64,000 bases of DNA, taken from positions 1-64,000 of the forward strand of contig NZ_JAFFQC010000016.1 of the NCBI RefSeq assembly GCF_016918545.1, in the 5' to 3' direction. The position numbers and the translations under genes were made by a program. Under the pieces are notes generated by a model that saw only the letters and a program-made list of their open reading frames with translations, was not told the DNA's origin and made no database searches. Numbering within the stretch: the stretch's first letter is position 1; each line of letters opens with the position of its first letter. Below are positions 34,484 through 44,375 of this stretch, piece by piece. Source of the stretch: Desulfobulbus alkaliphilus. GTDB lineage: Bacteria > Desulfobacterota > Desulfobulbia > Desulfobulbales > Desulfobulbaceae.

Positions 34484-35434
34484 CTAAAACTCCACGGAAA
34501 CCATGCCTGGTCCGTCGACCCGGCAATGAATCAGTTTGTTGGAGGCGATATTGCGAACCCGAATTTGTTCGCCCAGGCCGCCGTCATCCCTGGCGATACC
34601 ACTGGTGGATATGTACAGACTCCCTTTACGGGCATGAATTTTGACCATCTCTCCTTCCTTGACAACGGGCGGCACGGTGATGTGGACCTCTTCGATGACC
34701 CTGCCGGCATTGACGGTCCGTGTCATCTGCATGCCGACAATCTCCTCCTTGTCGAGAATCGGGCGATCCGGCCTGGAGAGTACCTGCCGTTCCATGGTGA
34801 TATTGTCCTTGGTAATCAGGTCGCCCCGGTGGAGGGTGGTGACGGCGGTGGGAACTTCCGCGATAACCTCCAATCGGCCGCTGATGATGCAGTTGCCCGC
34901 GGGTGCACCGTCCACGGTGAAAAAGATGGAAAAGCTTGTGCTGTTGATGATGCCGGGTCGGGAGGGAGTCACCGACCAGTTGATTTCGCCCCAGGGAAGG
35001 ACCAATTCCTCGGGGGCCCGCAACGGGGTGAAGCGGATTTCTCCCCTGGGCAGTCTGTGGGCGTTTTCAAGGAGATACTCGCCGATGATTTCCCCCATTT
35101 TGTCGTGATCGACACGGAATCCCCTGCGGTGAACCAGAATGGATTCACTGCCCATCCATTCGACTTCGGCGACCTCCGCGCGATTGCGTAGAGACGTGAT
35201 GACCGAGGCCGTGTGGACTCGTCTGGTCCCTCCCGGAGCCGGCGCCGAGGCCACCGGCAGGGCGCCGATGGCCTCGGCGCCGGCCTCGGGAACGATGGCG
35301 GCAATATCCGCCAGCACGATTCTGTTTCCGGTCACCACGGCTTCGCTCTGGAAATGAACCGATACTCGGGCCGCGGCCGGAGCAGCAGTGATCAGAAGGC
35401 AGGGAAGGAGAACAAACAGGAACAGGTTCTTCAC
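34484..35434 (-). CDS. flgA: P-ring assembly chaperone FlgA
   Basis: A 316-residue periplasmic protein with a signal peptide (LFLFVLLPCLLITAAPAAA) and a C-terminal SAF domain (VTTLHRGDLITKDNITMERQ, then KEGEMVKIHARKGSLYISTS). It helps FlgI assemble. It starts with GTG and begins five bases after flgG. It is longer than enteric FlgA because of an extra N-terminal domain, common in this phylum. Confidence 0.93.
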   Translation of the reverse strand: MKNLFLFVLLPCLLITAAPAAARVSVHFQSEAVVTGNRIVLADIAAIVPEAGAEAIGALPVASAPAPGGTRRVHTASVITSLRNRAEVAEVEWMGSESILVHRRGFRVDHDKMGEIIGEYLLENAHRLPRGEIRFTPLRAPEELVLPWGEINWSVTPSRPGIINSTSFSIFFTVDGAPAGNCIISGRLEVIAEVPTAVTTLHRGDLITKDNITMERQVLSRPDRPILDKEEIVGMQMTRTVNAGRVIEEVHITVPPVVKEGEMVKIHARKGSLYISTSGIARDDGGLGEQIRVRNIASNKLIHCRVDGPGMVSVEF

Positions 35435-35438
35435 GGTA

Positions 35439-36221
35439 TCACGCCATGTTGTTAACGGTCTGCATCATTTCGTCCGAAGTGGAAACCACTCGGGAGTTGA
35501 TTTCAAAGGCCCGTTGGGTGGTGATCATGTACGCGATTTCCTCCACCAGGTTGACATTGGAGTTTTCCACGTAGCCCTGCAAAAGGGTCCCATAGCCATC
35601 ATTGCCCGGAATACCGATGATGGCGGCTCCGGAGGCCTCTGTTTCCCGAAAGAGATTGCGGCCGATGGCGAGCAGGCCAGCCTCGTTGACAAAATCGGCA
35701 AGGTCGAGGTCGCCAAGTTCGATCGAGATGGTGTCGTCGCCGAGAATGGCGCTGACCACGCCGGTTTCACTGATGGTGATCTGCCGGGCATCCTCGGGAA
35801 TAATAATTTCCGGATCAATGGGGTAGCCGTCCGAGTTGGTCAGGCGGCCTTCACCGTCCAGTTTGAGGTTGCCGGCCTTGGTATAGGCCAGATTGCCGTC
35901 AGGCATAATGACCTGAAAGAAGCCGGGGCCCATGATGGCTACATCCAGGGGATTTTCGGTCTGGACAATGTCCCCTTCGGTGAAGACCTTGGTTACCGCC
36001 GCGGGTTTGACTCCCAGGCCGACCTGGATACCGGTGGGCGCCATGGTGTCCGGCGAGGTCGGACTGCCGGGAACTTTCATGATCTGATAGAGCAGATCCT
36101 GAAAATCGGCCCGGCTCTTTTTGAATCCAGTGGTGGATACATTGGCCAGGTTGTTGGCGATGACATCCATGTTCAGGTCCTGGGCCGACATGCCCGTGGT
36201 TGCTGTCCAGAGTGATCGCAT
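35439..36221 (-). CDS. flgG: Distal rod protein FlgG
   Basis: This 260-residue protein has the rod/hook N-terminal motif (DVIANNLANVSTTGFKKSRA) and C-terminal motif (VNLVEEIAYMITTQRAFEIN). It forms the distal rod. It heads a tight flgG-flgA-flgH-flgI group and is separated from flgF by a copy of the dispersed element, whereas in most bacteria flgF and flgG are adjacent. Confidence 0.97.
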   Translation of the reverse strand: MRSLWTATTGMSAQDLNMDVIANNLANVSTTGFKKSRADFQDLLYQIMKVPGSPTSPDTMAPTGIQVGLGVKPAAVTKVFTEGDIVQTENPLDVAIMGPGFFQVIMPDGNLAYTKAGNLKLDGEGRLTNSDGYPIDPEIIIPEDARQITISETGVVSAILGDDTISIELGDLDLADFVNEAGLLAIGRNLFRETEASGAAIIGIPGNDGYGTLLQGYVENSNVNLVEEIAYMITTQRAFEINSRVVSTSDEMMQTVNNMA

Positions 36222-36253
36222 AAACGGCGCCTCTTGGTGAAGATTGACTTTAT

Positions 36254-36363
36254 CCTGAATCCGTGAAGGCTGGATTCTTGTTTTGGAAATATTTTGCTGT
36301 CATCAGATTGTACTTGCAGCAAAATCCTTTGGTAATATCCTGCACCGGCCGCTCACGGATCCA
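36254..36363. repeat. Dispersed intergenic element between flgF and flgG
   Basis: It starts CCTGAATCCGTGA and ends CTCACGGATCCA, about 110 bases. The core TTTTGGAAATATTTTGCTGT matches the other copies. Orientation is the same as the copies at 20231 and 60661. Confidence 0.75.
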
Positions 36364-36389
36364 TGTCAAAATATATAAACATTCGATGG

Positions 36390-37127
36390 TCAGGATACCG
36401 TGCCGAGTTCATCCTGTTTTTCACTCAGCTTGGAGTAGGCTTCCAATGCCTTGAGATGGGCCTCGAAGGCCCTCTGCGCGGCGACCATGGTCACCATCTC
36501 CTCCATCATGTTGACATTGGAAGTTTCCAGCTTACCCTGGATAACCCGGAAAATCTCCATGGGTTGATCGCCCCCTCCCTCTTCGAGACGGTACAACGAT
36601 GTCCCTGATTTAATCAGGTTTTGTGGTTCGTTGACGGCAAAGAGCTGCAGCCTGCCGTCGGCCGGGATGCCGTTGACGGCAATAGCTCCCCATTCATTGA
36701 TGTGAATATTGGCCCCAATGGCCGGGTCGAGCTGCAGTGGCTGATTGCCTTCGCCGAGAACGGTAAAACCCTCGGAGGTCTTGAGGAGGCCGTTTTCATC
36801 GAGCATCAGGTGGCCGGATCGGGTGTAGTACACTTCATTGTTGCCCTGCACCTTGAAAAATCCTTCGCCGTCAATGGCGAGGTCCAGGGATCTGCCGGTG
36901 GTTTGCATGCCGCCCTGGCTGAAGTCGGTGCCGATTTCGCGGATTCTGGTGAAGTTGATACCGCGGGCATCTGCGGTCTGCTTGGCTCCTCGCAGGATAG
37001 CGGCGAAGCTGATGCGGTCCTTCTTGAATCCCGTGGTGTTGACGTTGGTCAGATTGGCGGCGATATTTCCCATGGCCTGTTCTCTCGCCACTGCTCCACT
37101 GAGAGCGCTGTATTTACCTGAGCCCAT
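36390..37127 (-). CDS. flgF: Proximal rod protein FlgF
   Basis: A 245-residue rod protein with NIAANLTNVNTTGFKKDRIS near the N-terminus and VNMMEEMVTMVAAQRAFEAH near the C-terminus. It is flanked on both sides by copies of the dispersed element, so it may be transcribed as a single gene or depend on read-through from fliA. Confidence 0.95.
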   Translation of the reverse strand: MGSGKYSALSGAVAREQAMGNIAANLTNVNTTGFKKDRISFAAILRGAKQTADARGINFTRIREIGTDFSQGGMQTTGRSLDLAIDGEGFFKVQGNNEVYYTRSGHLMLDENGLLKTSEGFTVLGEGNQPLQLDPAIGANIHINEWGAIAVNGIPADGRLQLFAVNEPQNLIKSGTSLYRLEEGGGDQPMEIFRVIQGKLETSNVNMMEEMVTMVAAQRAFEAHLKALEAYSKLSEKQDELGTVS

Positions 37128-37215
37128 ACTCCTCCGTTGACTGTCCTGAATTGTCTGGTACTTCTCTTTTCGGCACGCACGGTTTTTTTCTTAACAGGGA
37201 AAGCCGTGAAATATC

Positions 37216-37332
37216 CCTGAATCCGCCCCGCAGGGCGGCTGGTGAAGGTTATTGTCAAAGGTTGTAGTGCGATTATAATCTGATTACAGCAAAATATATC
37301 CGAAACAAGAGTCCAGTCGCCACGGATTCAGG
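37216..37332. repeat. Dispersed intergenic element upstream of flgF
   Basis: About 117 bases, bounded by CCTGAATCCG and CACGGATTCAGG, in the opposite orientation to the flgF-flgG copy. It has GGCGGCTGGTGAAGGTTATT and ATCTGATTACAGCAAAATAT in common with the copy at 50663. Confidence 0.8.
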
Positions 37333-37350
37333 ATATCGGCAGGTCGTGGT

Positions 37351-37761
37351 TCAGCGGTTGCTTCGGGCCATGCTGTTGAGACTGAGGAGTTGGGTCGCCT
37401 CGATATGCGAAATGCCAAGGATGGCGGCGATTTCCTCGGCTTTCATTCCCTGGGAGGCCAACCGGCGAAGAATGGTGTATTTTTCCGGGGGCGCCTGGTG
37501 GAGTTTGGCTTGATTCCGCAGCCGGGGCATTTGCAGGCCTGTTGTCAGTTGTACGGTTTTCAGGGTGGTACTGAAGGCTTCTTTGGGAGTGGGAGAGCAC
37601 TCGTCTTGGAGAGCGGTGTCGATTTTTTCCCGCAAAGATCTGATTCGTTGTGTTGTGCTGGCATGTTGGGCCTGGAAACGGCGAATACAGAGCAGGACGA
37701 TGGCAAAGAGGAGGGTGACAATGATACTGCCGCCGATGAGGCAATGGATGGGGTCAATCAT
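37351..37761 (-). CDS. Small membrane protein with HTH-like C-terminus (DUF2802/DUF6115-like)
   Basis: A 136-residue protein with one N-terminal membrane helix (GGSIIVTLLFAIVLLCI), a coiled cytoplasmic part, and a C-terminal helix-turn-helix-like segment (ILRRLASQGMKAEEIAAILG, then ISHIEATQLLSL). Such proteins commonly follow fliA or flhG in flagellar loci and are annotated DUF2802 or DUF6115; their function is unknown. It follows fliA by about 170 bases. Confidence 0.75.
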   Translation of the reverse strand: MIDPIHCLIGGSIIVTLLFAIVLLCIRRFQAQHASTTQRIRSLREKIDTALQDECSPTPKEAFSTTLKTVQLTTGLQMPRLRNQAKLHQAPPEKYTILRRLASQGMKAEEIAAILGISHIEATQLLSLNSMARSNR

Positions 37762-37934
37762 GGCTTTCCCTTACGCGGATGTTGGTTGGTTCCCATCCAG
37801 AAACGGCTCTATGTGCCTCACTCTTCGTTGCACCGGCAAATGTAATCCTTGGAATATTTTGTGTATGCCTGCGATTACAATTCCCAGCAAACCTCGATTG
37901 AGGGCAGCAGATCTCGTTTCCGGGTGGATACTGG

Positions 37935-38669
37935 TTACGGTTCATACAGGTCGAAATTAATCAATTTGACGCGGAGTTTCAGCAGGGCTTGACTATGGAT
38001 CTGGGAGACCCTGCCTTCCGAGACTTCGAGAATTTCGGCGATCTCTTTTTGGGTCAGTTCCTCATAATAGTACAGCGCGACGACCAGCCGTTCCTTTTCG
38101 GTCAGTTCCTCGAGAATTTCGGCTATGATTCCGGTCAATTCCTCTTTTTCCAGGTTGTCGATGGGGGCAGGACCGGTGATGTCCTCCAGGTTGTCGAGAA
38201 AACTGCGTCCTTCTTCCGTGTGGTCCAGGGTTTCGTGGAGACTGACGCAGCCCAGGTGTCTGACCTCACTGTGAAGATTGTGGTATTCCTCCAAGGTCAA
38301 TCCCATTTCCCGGGCCATTTCATCCTCCTCCGGTGAGCGACCCAGTTGACGTTCCAAACGGAGCATGGTCTGGGTCAATTGATTCTGCTTATCCCGCATG
38401 GTTCGCGAGAACCAGTCAAGTTTTCGCATTTCGTCAAGAATAGCGCCGCGAACCCGGTATTCGGCAAAGGTTTTAAACTGTGCACCCTTTGCCGGGTCGA
38501 ACTTGTTGGCCGCATCCACCAGGCCGACCATGGCGGCGCTGATCATGTCCTCTCTGGTCATGAAGGTGGGCACCTGAGGAGTCATGCGCTGCACCACCAG
38601 TTCTACCAAGGGCATATTGTCCCGGATCAATTGTGAACGATCATCTAGGGGGGGTACAGGAGGAATCAT
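37935..38669 (-). CDS. fliA: Flagellar sigma factor FliA (sigma-28)
   Basis: A 244-residue group-3 sigma factor. Region 2 reads NKFDPAKGAQFKTFAEYRVR, region 3 includes LDWFSRTMRDKQNQL, and region 4 ends with LTQKEIAEILEVSEGRVSQI. It directs late flagellar genes and is held by FlgM. The ATG at 38669 has AGGAGG-type sequence ahead (on the minus strand the start context follows flhG closely); a longer frame upstream overlaps flhG. Four promoters in this window fit its consensus. Confidence 0.96.
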   Translation of the reverse strand: MIPPVPPLDDRSQLIRDNMPLVELVVQRMTPQVPTFMTREDMISAAMVGLVDAANKFDPAKGAQFKTFAEYRVRGAILDEMRKLDWFSRTMRDKQNQLTQTMLRLERQLGRSPEEDEMAREMGLTLEEYHNLHSEVRHLGCVSLHETLDHTEEGRSFLDNLEDITGPAPIDNLEKEELTGIIAEILEELTEKERLVVALYYYEELTQKEIAEILEVSEGRVSQIHSQALLKLRVKLINFDLYEP

Positions 38670-38718
38670 AGTGGGGTATCCATGTCTGGGCTGAAGAATT
38701 CCTGGGAATGGCACGACT

Positions 38719-39618
38719 TCATTTGCCACCGAATTCCAGCAGCCGTTTCCAGAAAAACTGGATCGAACCTTTGGGTTCCAGGATCTGGGGCTCCTGGATA
38801 ATGCTTCTGGCCAGGGCTTCAAAGGCCTGGCTGGTTTTTGAGTCAGGGAAAAGTTGCACCAGCACCTGTTGCTTGCGGATGGCTTCCACCATCAGTTTGT
38901 CCCGGGGGATGGAGCCGATGTAATCAATGGAAATGTCCAGATAGCGGTTGGCCACCATGGTGAGTTTGCGGTAGACATCCAGAGCCTCCTCTTCGTTTTT
39001 GATGAAATTGACGATCAGGTTGAAATGTTTTTCATGATACTGGTTGGAGAGCAGTTTCATCAGGGCATAGGCATCGGTGATCGCTGTTGGTTCCGGTGTG
39101 GTCACCACCAGGATTTCATGCGCCGCGGTGTTGAAATAGGTGACATTCTCCGAAATCCCCGCCTCTGTATCGATGAGCACGAAATCAAAATCATTGTGCA
39201 TGGCGTCCAGGGCCTCGAGCAACCGCATTTTCTGCTCGGAGTCGAGTCGGGTAAAACGTTGCACCCCGGATCCGGCCGGAAGAATTTTGATGCCTTCGGG
39301 ACCGTCGGCGAGGATCGTTTCCAGGTCCTGTTCACCGGTGAAAAAATGGTTGAGATTATGTCCCGGCGCCAGACCGAAGACCACATCGATGTTGGCCAGA
39401 CCCAGGTCGGCATCGAGAATGAGGACGCGTTTGCCCAGTCGGGCGAGCAGCACCGCCAGGTTGGCGACCACCGCTGTTTTACCGACCCCACCCTTGCCGC
39501 TGGTAATGGAAAAAACCCTGGTGGTGGCATGTTGAATTGGTGCTCCGGCTTGCTCCTGACTGTTCATTTCGCGCAGGGTGCCGGCCTGGTCTGTTGGTCG
39601 TCCTGGTGTTTCAGCCAT
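38719..39618 (-). CDS. flhG: Flagellar number regulator FlhG (MinD/ParA-like ATPase)
   Basis: A 299-residue P-loop ATPase with the deviant Walker A KGGVGKT at about 42-48, LDADLGLANIDVVFGL (Walker A' region) and an amphipathic C-terminus. An N-terminal stretch of about 30 residues may carry the FlhF-activating motif. FlhG limits flagellar number, antagonises FlhF and feeds C-ring parts to assembly. It overlaps flhF by eight bases. Combined with FlhF it points to a polar flagellum. Confidence 0.94.
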   Translation of the reverse strand: MAETPGRPTDQAGTLREMNSQEQAGAPIQHATTRVFSITSGKGGVGKTAVVANLAVLLARLGKRVLILDADLGLANIDVVFGLAPGHNLNHFFTGEQDLETILADGPEGIKILPAGSGVQRFTRLDSEQKMRLLEALDAMHNDFDFVLIDTEAGISENVTYFNTAAHEILVVTTPEPTAITDAYALMKLLSNQYHEKHFNLIVNFIKNEEEALDVYRKLTMVANRYLDISIDYIGSIPRDKLMVEAIRKQQVLVQLFPDSKTSQAFEALARSIIQEPQILEPKGSIQFFWKRLLEFGGK

Positions 39619-40882
39619 TATAGAGGTTCCCATGCTCATTCATGATAAGATCGGCGATCGCGGCCGGGGTCGGCGTGATCAGATCCTCGGGCACCCTCTG
39701 CCCATTGGTGAGGAAAGAGATTGGAGTGTCGTTGTTGTAGTGGACATTCAAAAGCACACCTAACTGATCGCATTCATCGATCTTGGTGAAAATAAAATTG
39801 TTGATCGGCAAAATGCCAAAGCGTCTGATGGTCTCCTCTATCTCCCGTTCTCTGGTAGTGGCCGCGAGCAGGAGGTGGGTTTCGACTTGCGGATGGGGAA
39901 GGAGAAATCCGGCCAGTTCCTGCAGGTCGCTGCTGTTTTTGGGACTGCGGCCGGCGGTGTCGATGAGGATCAGTTCATAGTCGCGGAATTTTTCCAGGGC
40001 CTGGCGCAGTTCCCGTGGGGTCAGAACCACTTCCAGTGGTAAATGCATGATTTCGGCATAGACCTTGAGTTGCTCGACCGCGGCGATACGGTAGGTGTCA
40101 ATGGTGATAAGGGCAATACGGTGGCCGAAGCGGCCCAGATAATCTGCGGCTATTTTTGCCAGGGTGGTGGTCTTGCCCACGCCGGTGGGGCCGACGAGAC
40201 AGATTTGCTTGGCAGCTGTCGGTCGTTCCGCCAGGATCTGCTCGGTGGCAAAAAGTCGAGCGATGGCAGCCTTGAGGATAGCGGTGAGTTCAGAGGGACT
40301 GAGATGATCTGTTTGTTCAATGGTATCCCGGGTGAAGCGGGCAACGACCTGGGCGGTTTCCTGACTGATGCCGTACCCGACCAGAAAAGTAATCACCGGA
40401 TCAATGCTTGTCTGGATCCTTGGGTGATGACTGCTGTCACCTCCGGCTCTCATGGGTGTGCGCGGCAATGAAGGCCCAGGTGGAGGGATGCGGCTGGAGA
40501 GGGATTTGACCAAGTTGCGCAGTTCCGCCAACTCACTGTGAATGGCCTTGTCAGGATATGAAGGACTTTGGGAGGATGGCTCAGCCGGTGGCGGCGGTTC
40601 TTCCTTTTGGGCCCAAATCTCCTCGTAGGTGATGTCCCTCATTAGTTTGGATGGTTTTTTCTGTAGCCGCAATTTATCGGGGTTACCACCCGCCCTCCCG
40701 GACGATTCCCGCCAGTTGGTGTCAATCGCCGCGGTTATCTCCAGCATCGGCTTGCCGATCACGCCGAACCGGCCATTGCGGACAGTGCGGGTGGAGAGGA
40801 TAAGGGCATCCGGCCCCAGGGTTTCCTTGACCATTTTCAGGCCGGTGGTCATGTCTTTTGCCTCAAAGACCTTAACTTGCAT
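39611..40882 (-). CDS. flhF: Signal-recognition-type GTPase FlhF
   Basis: A 423-residue SRP-family GTPase. The N-terminal basic B domain (VKVFEAKDMTTGLKMVKETL) is followed by a Pro-rich linker, the N domain and the G domain with G1 GPTGVGKT at 231-238, LITIDTYRIAAVEQL, and LILIDTAGRSP. FlhF marks the cell pole for flagellar assembly. The start overlaps the flhA end by 11 bases. Confidence 0.96.
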   Translation of the reverse strand: MQVKVFEAKDMTTGLKMVKETLGPDALILSTRTVRNGRFGVIGKPMLEITAAIDTNWRESSGRAGGNPDKLRLQKKPSKLMRDITYEEIWAQKEEPPPPAEPSSQSPSYPDKAIHSELAELRNLVKSLSSRIPPPGPSLPRTPMRAGGDSSHHPRIQTSIDPVITFLVGYGISQETAQVVARFTRDTIEQTDHLSPSELTAILKAAIARLFATEQILAERPTAAKQICLVGPTGVGKTTTLAKIAADYLGRFGHRIALITIDTYRIAAVEQLKVYAEIMHLPLEVVLTPRELRQALEKFRDYELILIDTAGRSPKNSSDLQELAGFLLPHPQVETHLLLAATTREREIEETIRRFGILPINNFIFTKIDECDQLGVLLNVHYNNDTPISFLTNGQRVPEDLITPTPAAIADLIMNEHGNLYNG

Positions 40883-42974
40883 CTATGGTCACCGTGCCAA
40901 TGGATTGGATGCGAACCTGTGAGGTGATCTCATTATGGGACAGAACTGCCAGGTTGGGGAAATATCGCTCGGTCAGCCGGCGAACATGGGGTCGGATCTG
41001 CGGCAGGACCAGGAGGACAGGTTGCTGGCCACCCGCGAAAGAGGCCAGCAGCGTACTGAGATGGTCGAGTATCTTCTGTGCGGTTTTCGGGTCCAGAGCC
41101 AGATAGCTGCCACGTTCACGATGCTGCACCGCGGTTTGAATGCTCTCCTCCACCTGGCGGTCCAGGGTAATGACCGGCATGATACCGTCACTCTGCGTGT
41201 GGGAAGAGGATATGGATCTGGACAAGGCATGACGGACATATTCAGTGAGCACGTCCGTGTCCTGGGTCATGGTGGCGTAATCGGCCATGGTTTCCATGAT
41301 GGTGCGCAAGTCGCGGATGGAGATACCCTCGCGGAGCAGATTCTGCAGCACCCGCATGAGGGCACCCAGGTTGAAGACATGCGGAACCAGTTCCTCGACC
41401 AGTTTTGGATAACTTCTGGCGAGATTGTCGAGCAGGTTCTGGGTTTCCTGCCGGCCAAGCAGTTCGTGGGCGTGCTGTTTGATGACCTCGCTGATGTGGG
41501 TGGCCATGACCGTGACGCAGTCAACCACGGTATACCCTGCTATCTGGGCCTGCTCCCGCTTGTCATCGGTGATCCAGATCGCCGGGAGGTCAAATGCCGG
41601 CTCCCTGGTGGGGACGCCCTTGATTGTTTCCGTTACCAGCCCCGGATCCATGGCCATGAAATGGCCGGGCATCATTTCGGCGGTGGCGATGACAACACCC
41701 TTGAGGCTGATGGTGTACTGATTGGGGTTGAGTTGAAGGTTATCCTTGATATGCACCGGCGGCACGATGAAGCCGCTGGAGAGGGCAAACTGCTTGCGCA
41801 GCGATTGAATGCGGGCGAGCAGTTCGCCATCCTGGCCGGCATCGACAAAGGGAATCAGGCCGTATCCGACCTCGAGTTCGATCAGATCGACGTTGAGCAT
41901 TTTTTCGTAATCCTGGTCCGGTTTGGCGGCAGGCTCGGGGAGTTCCGTCTGGATTTCTTCCTGTTCCCTGGCTTCCTCGGCACGGTCGAGGCGGTAGGCG
42001 ATATAGGCCAGAAGTGCGGCAATGACGAGAAAGGGGAAGAAAGGCAAACCCGGAATCAGGGCAAAGGCCATGAGAATGGCGGCCACCACCCAGAAGGCTT
42101 TGGCGTAGCGGGTGAACTGGGCCTTCAAGTCGGTGCCGAAATCCTCTCGACCGGCGGATCGGGTGACCAGCATACCGGCGGCGGTGGAAATGATCAGGGC
42201 CGGAATCTGGCCGACCAGGCCGTCACCCACGGTGAGGATGGTATAGTTTCTGGCGGCCTCGGCCATGGGCATGCCCATCTGCAGGACACCGATGATAAAA
42301 CCGGCGCCGATATTGATCAGGGTGATGATGATGGCGGCGATGGCATCGCCGCGAACGAATTTCGAGGCACCATCCATGGCGCCATGAAAATTGGCCTCAT
42401 TGGAGATTTCCTCACGACGGCGACGGGCGGTGTTTTCGTCGATGAGGCCGGCGTTGAGATCGGCATCAATCGCCATCTGTTTGCCGGGCATGGCATCCAG
42501 GGTGAAACGGGCTGCCACCTCGGCGATGCGTCCGGCGCCCTTGGTGATGACGATGAAATTGATCAGGACCAAAATGACAAAGATGACCAGGCCCACAACA
42601 TAGGAGCCACCGACCACGAACTGGCCAAAAGCCATGATCACCGACCCGGCGGCATCCATGCCTTCGTTGCCGCGGGTGAGAATGAGACGGGTGGAGGCGA
42701 CGTTGAGGGACAACCGGAACAAGGTGGTGGCGAGGAGAATCGAGGGAAAAATGGAGAAATCCACCGCCTTTCTGGTATAGAGACTGATGATGAGGATAAG
42801 GATGGCAATGGTGATGTTGAAGGCCAGACAGAGATCGAGAATCATCGGCGGCAACGGGATGATCATCAGCATGAGAATGCCGACCAGACCCAGGGACGCC
42901 AAAATGTCGCTGCGTTGCAGCATGTCGCTCGGGCGAATGCGGCTCAACAACGTCTGTATTCCCGGTGCTTCCAT
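40872..42974 (-). CDS. flhA: Flagellar export gate protein FlhA
   Basis: A 700-residue export gate protein. Seven to eight membrane helices occupy the first 320 residues with the FHIPEP-type motif region (KGAGRIAEVAARFTLDAMPG, then KQMAIDADLNAGLI). The cytoplasmic FlhA-C domain forms the nonameric ring that docks chaperone-substrate complexes. Its start overlaps the flhB stop by one base, and the 3' end overlaps flhF, so flhB-flhA-flhF-flhG is a tightly coupled chain. Confidence 0.98.
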   Translation of the reverse strand: MEAPGIQTLLSRIRPSDMLQRSDILASLGLVGILMLMIIPLPPMILDLCLAFNITIAILILIISLYTRKAVDFSIFPSILLATTLFRLSLNVASTRLILTRGNEGMDAAGSVIMAFGQFVVGGSYVVGLVIFVILVLINFIVITKGAGRIAEVAARFTLDAMPGKQMAIDADLNAGLIDENTARRRREEISNEANFHGAMDGASKFVRGDAIAAIIITLINIGAGFIIGVLQMGMPMAEAARNYTILTVGDGLVGQIPALIISTAAGMLVTRSAGREDFGTDLKAQFTRYAKAFWVVAAILMAFALIPGLPFFPFLVIAALLAYIAYRLDRAEEAREQEEIQTELPEPAAKPDQDYEKMLNVDLIELEVGYGLIPFVDAGQDGELLARIQSLRKQFALSSGFIVPPVHIKDNLQLNPNQYTISLKGVVIATAEMMPGHFMAMDPGLVTETIKGVPTREPAFDLPAIWITDDKREQAQIAGYTVVDCVTVMATHISEVIKQHAHELLGRQETQNLLDNLARSYPKLVEELVPHVFNLGALMRVLQNLLREGISIRDLRTIMETMADYATMTQDTDVLTEYVRHALSRSISSSHTQSDGIMPVITLDRQVEESIQTAVQHRERGSYLALDPKTAQKILDHLSTLLASFAGGQQPVLLVLPQIRPHVRRLTERYFPNLAVLSHNEITSQVRIQSIGTVTIDAS

Positions 42975-44044
42975 TAGTTCCGATTTCCTTTCAGTGAATA
43001 GACATAGGCGAGGATCTCCGCCACGGCTTTAAACAGTTCCTCGGGGATGGATTGGCCGATGTCGACCTTTTTATGCAATAATCTTGCCACTGGAGGATTC
43101 TCCACCAGGGGGACGTGGTGCTCCCGGGCAATCTCCCGGATTTTTTCCGCCACCAGGCCCTGGCCTTTTGCCAGCAGCACCGGAGCGTCCATCTTGCCGG
43201 GCTCATATTTGATCGCCACCGCAAAGTGGGTCGGGTTGGTGATGACCACATCAGCTTCCGGCACGGCGGCCATCATCCGCCGGCGGGCCATTTGCTGCTG
43301 GATGGAACGGATTTTTGACTTGATGTAGGGGTCGCCCTCGGTCTCCTTCATTTCCTCCTTGAGTTCCTGCTTGGTCATCTTCATTTTCTCCTCCATTTCC
43401 CAGCGCACAAAGGCATAGTCAATGGCAGCGAGAAATATCATCAAGGCCGCTACCTTGGCCATGACCAGGGCTGCTGTCCGGGCCAGGTAACGGATGGTCT
43501 CCTCGACCTCCATGCCGGTAAGCAGCAGGGCTTTATCGAATTCACCCGCCACGGTACTGAAAGCGAGCCAGCCGATGAGGAGGACCTTGAGCAGGGATTT
43601 GATCAATTCCAGCAGGGACCGTTTAGAAAAGAAGCGGCCCATGCCTTTTATGGGGTCGAGTTTATTGAAATCCGGAGTGATCGGTTTTGCAGTGAACAGC
43701 CAGCCGACTTGAAACACGGAAGCAAAGAATCCGGTGATCAGGGCGACCAGGAACAGAGGGAAAAGCATTCTGGCGAGTGTCTCGGCGATATAGTGGCTAA
43801 GATGCATCAGAGAAGAGGCAGTGATGGCATACTCGCCGCTGTTTATCCAGATTGCGGTCATCAGTTCACGGATCGAATTCCAAAAATAGGGGGCGAAAAA
43901 CAGCCAGAACAGTAGCATCAAGGTAAACAAGGCCGCGGTTTGCACCTCCTTGCTCTGGGCAACCTGACCTTTTTTACGAAAATCAGCCCGGCGCTTCGCG
44001 GTTGGGGCCTCAGTACGTTCTCCAGGGGGTTTTTCTTCCGCCAT
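42974..44044 (-). CDS. flhB: Export switch protein FlhB
   Basis: A 356-residue protein with four membrane helices in the N-terminal 210 residues and the autocleaving NPTH motif at 270-273 (VITNPTHFAVAIKY). Cleavage changes export specificity from rod/hook to filament substrates, together with FliK. The N-terminus (EEKPPGERTEAPTAKRRADF) is typical. It is preceded by a 331-base gap with a dispersed element. Confidence 0.98.
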   Translation of the reverse strand: MAEEKPPGERTEAPTAKRRADFRKKGQVAQSKEVQTAALFTLMLLFWLFFAPYFWNSIRELMTAIWINSGEYAITASSLMHLSHYIAETLARMLFPLFLVALITGFFASVFQVGWLFTAKPITPDFNKLDPIKGMGRFFSKRSLLELIKSLLKVLLIGWLAFSTVAGEFDKALLLTGMEVEETIRYLARTAALVMAKVAALMIFLAAIDYAFVRWEMEEKMKMTKQELKEEMKETEGDPYIKSKIRSIQQQMARRRMMAAVPEADVVITNPTHFAVAIKYEPGKMDAPVLLAKGQGLVAEKIREIAREHHVPLVENPPVARLLHKKVDIGQSIPEELFKAVAEILAYVYSLKGNRN

Positions 44045-44375
44045 CGCAGATCAGGACAAGGCAGATGTTGCTGCCATGAATATTTGCAGGAAATGAGATA
44101 GACCCTTCCGCCGCTTTTGTGTCGGGAGAATGGGTACGATGAAGCTGGGGCTGGTGTTGTCTCCCCGGCAATACAGGTAAGTGCAATTAACGCACCCGAA
44201 CGAAAAAGCAGAGGCTGATGGAATGGGCCTGTGCACCAAATGTATGCCTGGATCCGCGAGTGAACGTCCTGTGGGGCGGCTGGTGCGGGAGAACTGTCAG
44301 GGTTTCTTCAAATTTTTAATCTTATGACAGCAAGTTAAAGCAAAAAAGTCCAGCCGTCACGGATTCTGCCGATGG
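44045..44375. other. Gene-free gap between fliR and flhB
   Basis: It contains the dispersed element at 44247-44367, next to the fliR stop, and about 200 bases without a gene. No sigma-28 or sigma-54 site stands out. flhB may be read through from fliR. Confidence 0.6.
44247..44367. repeat. Dispersed intergenic element between fliR and flhB
   Basis: About 121 bases, from CCTGGATCCGCGAGTG to CCAGCCGTCACGGATTC. The central part is more diverged than in the other copies, though GGGGCGGCTGGTGCGG and ATGACAGCAAGTTAAAGCAA correspond. Confidence 0.65.

Noticed and set aside
40935-42977. 680-codon open frame on the plus strand
   Set aside because: It lies exactly opposite flhA, is rich in His, Asp, Gly and Gln as expected of an antisense shadow of GC-rich coding sequence, and has no recognisable domain.
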